Below are positions 61,686-64,000 of a DNA stretch of 64,000 bases, in pieces. Where the stretch lies: contig JAUJYN010000015.1 in the NCBI GenBank assembly GCA_030737835.1, positions 802,861 through 866,860 of the forward strand, written 5' to 3'. The translations under genes and the position numbers were made by a program. The first letter of the stretch is position 1. Each line of letters opens with the position of its first letter. The notes beneath the pieces were generated by a model. The model was not told the DNA's origin. It did no database searches and was given only the letters and a program-made list of their open reading frames with translations. The DNA is from Acorus gramineus (Eukaryota > Streptophyta > Magnoliopsida > Acorales > Acoraceae).

Positions 61686-63319
61686 ATGTCATGGCATGTA
61701 TTTTGTTTGGTAGTGTGGTTGGGTTGACTTGTCAATCCCCTTTATGCCCTTTGATTACCCCCCTTTTTTGGTGTGTGTGTGTCTCTCTCTCTCCCCTTCT
61801 CAAGCAAAATCCATCCGAGGCTATTTTTGCTCCTCTCCCTCTCACTTGTGTTTGATAGAAATGATGGAGAAGAAAAAGAAGGAGAAGGTGCATGAAGAGG
61901 AAATCAAAGAAGGGTTATTGTGTGTGCATGAGAGTGTTGTTGTTGTGCTTTGTCACCCCTTCTCCATCCATAGCTTTCTCATGCCTCCTCTCATGGTTCC
62001 CATGTTTTTCCCCTCCCCTTTGGTCCAGCCATGAAGAAGAGAAGCAAAGTAGGTTGTGGTAGTGGTGGTGGTGGTGGTCGAGGTGGTCATGGGTGCGCTC
62101 GAGAGCCCCCACCCCTCCCCCTTTCCATCCCCCTCTCTTGGTAAGCCTTTCCCTCTTCTTTCTTGTTTTGTAGCACATGTGGGTGTTGTTAGGAGAGTGT
62201 TGTTATGTGTCATTGCTGCTACACATGAGGTGTCCGTGTTTATGCATGGATGGTGGTGGTTTTGTGTTGTAGTAAGGCAGATTTATGTCTTCTTACGATC
62301 TTTGTGGAACTAGTACCTAGCGACATATTCTAAGGATTATGTCTGCATATGATATGATCATCCATATGTCTAGATATTATATATGAAATTTGGTGTCATT
62401 ATGATATCTGTGCTGTAAGTTAAAACCTGTTTTACATGCACTATCCAGATTCGCGTGGGAACAGACCAGTTTCTGAGAATATTTTATTTCAGGCATTTAG
62501 AAACTAAATCAGGTTATGATGTCTTCAGGGATTATGATTCCAACATATCATAGAACGTGTATGATTTATTTCATAATTTGTTGATGCGTATTGCGTGCTG
62601 TGGAGATCAAATAGTAGGGCTGGTTGCAGCAGATATACCAGTTTTGCTTGATTGTGTGTCAAGGAGTTGTTATGCATGTTATGGAAACTATCAGGAGTTA
62701 GTTTCTTCATGAAGTAGACTTATATGTGTGTCAGGAGGTTCCATATTTTAATTGAGGATCATTGGTTGTGTCTTGCAGATCTCGTAGACCGGACGCCCGA
62801 CGATCCAAGTATCTGTGAGTGGTTCAATCTAAATCCCCCCCCCCTTCTAGAAGCGCTCGATGCACGTAGCCGTGCATCGCACATCTATGGGGCATCTTAG
62901 TACTCCTATTATGTTAGATTTTGCATGCGAGGACTATATAGCTCATATATTGTGTAGAACTCCCTATTCTACCTTGTACTTGCCTATGTATTTGTATTCA
63001 TGTAGGAATGACCATGTTTGCATGCGCCCTTCTTGTATAAGCATCTGTTCTGTGTGTTTATATGAGTATATAAAATATGACATGAATTAGGTAGTCCTTG
63101 CTTGTAAATGCTACCCCTATGTTAGTAATACCTAGCTTGATTAAGCTTTGATTAATAATTGGGTACATGCCTAATATTCCCTTGACATAAGACTTGAGGG
63201 CGTGGTATAGTTGTTGCGCCCATATTGTTGGGGCAAAGCTATGACCAGCTTCCTGAGATTATGAGGCTTTCTCTCTCTCTCTCACCGTCTCTCTTTGCGT
63301 GAACCGAGTAAGTAGATGT
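61686..63319 (+). repeat. LTR C-type fragment, plus orientation
   Basis: Matches the 18765-type LTR from TTTGTTTGGTAG onward: a pyrimidine-rich block, GGTGGTGGTGGTCGAGG, TTGCAGATCTC...CTGTGAGTGG (62780-62815), a poly-C tract, GAACCGAGTAAGTAGATG. It is interrupted at 63320 by a minus-strand LTR. It has no GC-rich island of the usual size. Confidence 0.75.
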
Positions 63320-64000
63320 TGTCACGCCCCAGGGCGGCTGTCCCCGAGACGTGGCAATATATAAAGTATCAGCTATCAAGTACAAGAGGTCAACAACGAC
63401 TCCAATAAATAACACACAAAGCTAGCACAACAATGATAACTTATAAATCAACTAAAATGTGGAAGCATAAAAATATCAATAAGTCTGTAAACCAAAAACA
63501 TTATTACAGACTCGAATACATAATCATTGTCCTGTGAGAGCCAAGTCTAGTCCAAATAAAGTACAACCAGTGCAACAGCACGATTTCAAATACATAAATA
63601 ACACTAGGACTGCTGACATCCTCGTGCTCGCCAACTGCCAGACAGGACACTCCATGTACTCGAACCCCGCCACATGGATGCTCCAGCTCCATGTACTCGA
63701 ACCCCGCCACATGGACGCTCCAGCTCCATGTACTCGAACCCCGCCACATGGATGCTCCAGCTCCATGCCCAACACCACCCCTGTGGAAGAGACAATATGC
63801 GAGGGGTGAGCTACAAGCTCAGTGAGTGGCTGGAAACCAAACACCATTACAACAGTTCAATACTAAGGCAATTTCCTTTCAAGGAAAAAACATGGGTAGA
63901 AACCCAAAGAATGACAAGGTCACGCGATGGCGCAACCCTACCTCGCCCTCGCCCTCGCCCTCACTCCCCGGAAGGAGGCTTTTGGGACACTCGGGGAGGA
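63320..64000 (-). repeat. LTR C-type LTR, minus orientation, runs off the window
   Basis: Starts TGTCACGCCCCAGGGCGG and is similar to 19476 and 22378. The conserved GAGGGGTGAGCTACAAGCTCAGTGAG block is at about 63800-63827. Confidence 0.8.
63652..63762. repeat. 37-bp tandem repeat, three units
   Basis: Units at 63652-63688, 63689-63725 and 63726-63762 (CCATGTACTCGAACCCC...), with one C/T difference in the middle unit. Corresponding places in the other LTR C copies have a single related CCAGCTCCA(C/T)GCCCAAC. It makes a short open frame on the minus strand that is not a gene. Confidence 0.92.

Noticed and set aside
63652-63762. Possible CRISPR-like repeat array
   Set aside because: The three 37-bp units are directly adjacent with no spacers, and the context is a plant LTR.

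Overview
This is repeat-dominated nuclear DNA of a flowering plant. The evidence is Ty3/Gypsy (Metaviridae) LTR retrotransposons primed by initiator-Met tRNA (primer site TGGTATCAGAGCC), a CACTA transposon end (CACTACAAGAAAA), a foldback MITE, long (CT)n tracts and plant-style LTRs of 2.5 to 4 kb. I find no intact host gene, tRNA, rRNA, CRISPR array or bacterial feature. The only host-gene-like sequence is two exon fragments resembling the meiotic pairing factor HOP2 at the left edge, to the left of the CACTA end.

Layout. 1-2368: right end of a CACTA element, perhaps carrying the HOP2-like exons, with a perfect 180-bp internal duplication. 2369-10472: element A, a minus-strand non-coding LTR element (3' LTR broken by the CACTA, 1.4 kb internal region, 5' LTR), whose 5' LTR is split by a 3.54-kb solo LTR of family B (5805-9343, target duplication ACATC). 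10473-15822: degraded LTR sequence split by a plus-strand solo LTR of family C (11166-14514, CCCAT/TCCAT). 15823-22377: partial, oppositely oriented LTR pieces around a degraded gag fragment. 22378-27230: complete family-C LTR followed by a polypurine tract and a decayed integrase. 27231-47145: a solo LTR B (CCCTC) split by the main feature, a tandem Ty3/Gypsy array at 27432-44543 (TAATC) with order LTR-internal-LTR-internal-LTR. 47151-50136: decayed reverse transcriptase and a plus-strand LTR. 50137-56210: broken gag-pol element E with its PBS and 5' LTR of family B. 56211-61685: plus-strand LTR C split by a minus-strand solo LTR C (57797-61382, GCGAG). 61686-64000: further plus- and minus-strand LTR C pieces.

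The tandem array is the best-supported novelty. Two nearly identical internal regions share a middle LTR, and one 5-bp target duplication brackets the whole array. The right unit has an uninterrupted 1541-codon Gag-Pol, an intact PBS and a PPT, but its protease active-site Asp is Tyr (codon 425). The left unit keeps that Asp but has a one-base deletion late in integrase and a mismatched PBS. Each copy therefore lacks a different function. The motif set (CCHC knuckle, protease, RT with FIDD, RNase H, integrase with GPF, short chromodomain-like tail) points to a plant chromovirus, probably near the Tekay/Del lineage; that lineage call is inference.

A second pattern crosses families. Otherwise dissimilar LTRs carry, in the element-sense direction, a splice-donor-like GGTGAGTGG preceded in families B and C by TTGCAG-ATCT about 40 nt upstream, and a separate block resembling CACTGAGCGTGTGGCTCACC. 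Families B and C also contain GC-rich islands and minisatellites that vary in copy number between copies.
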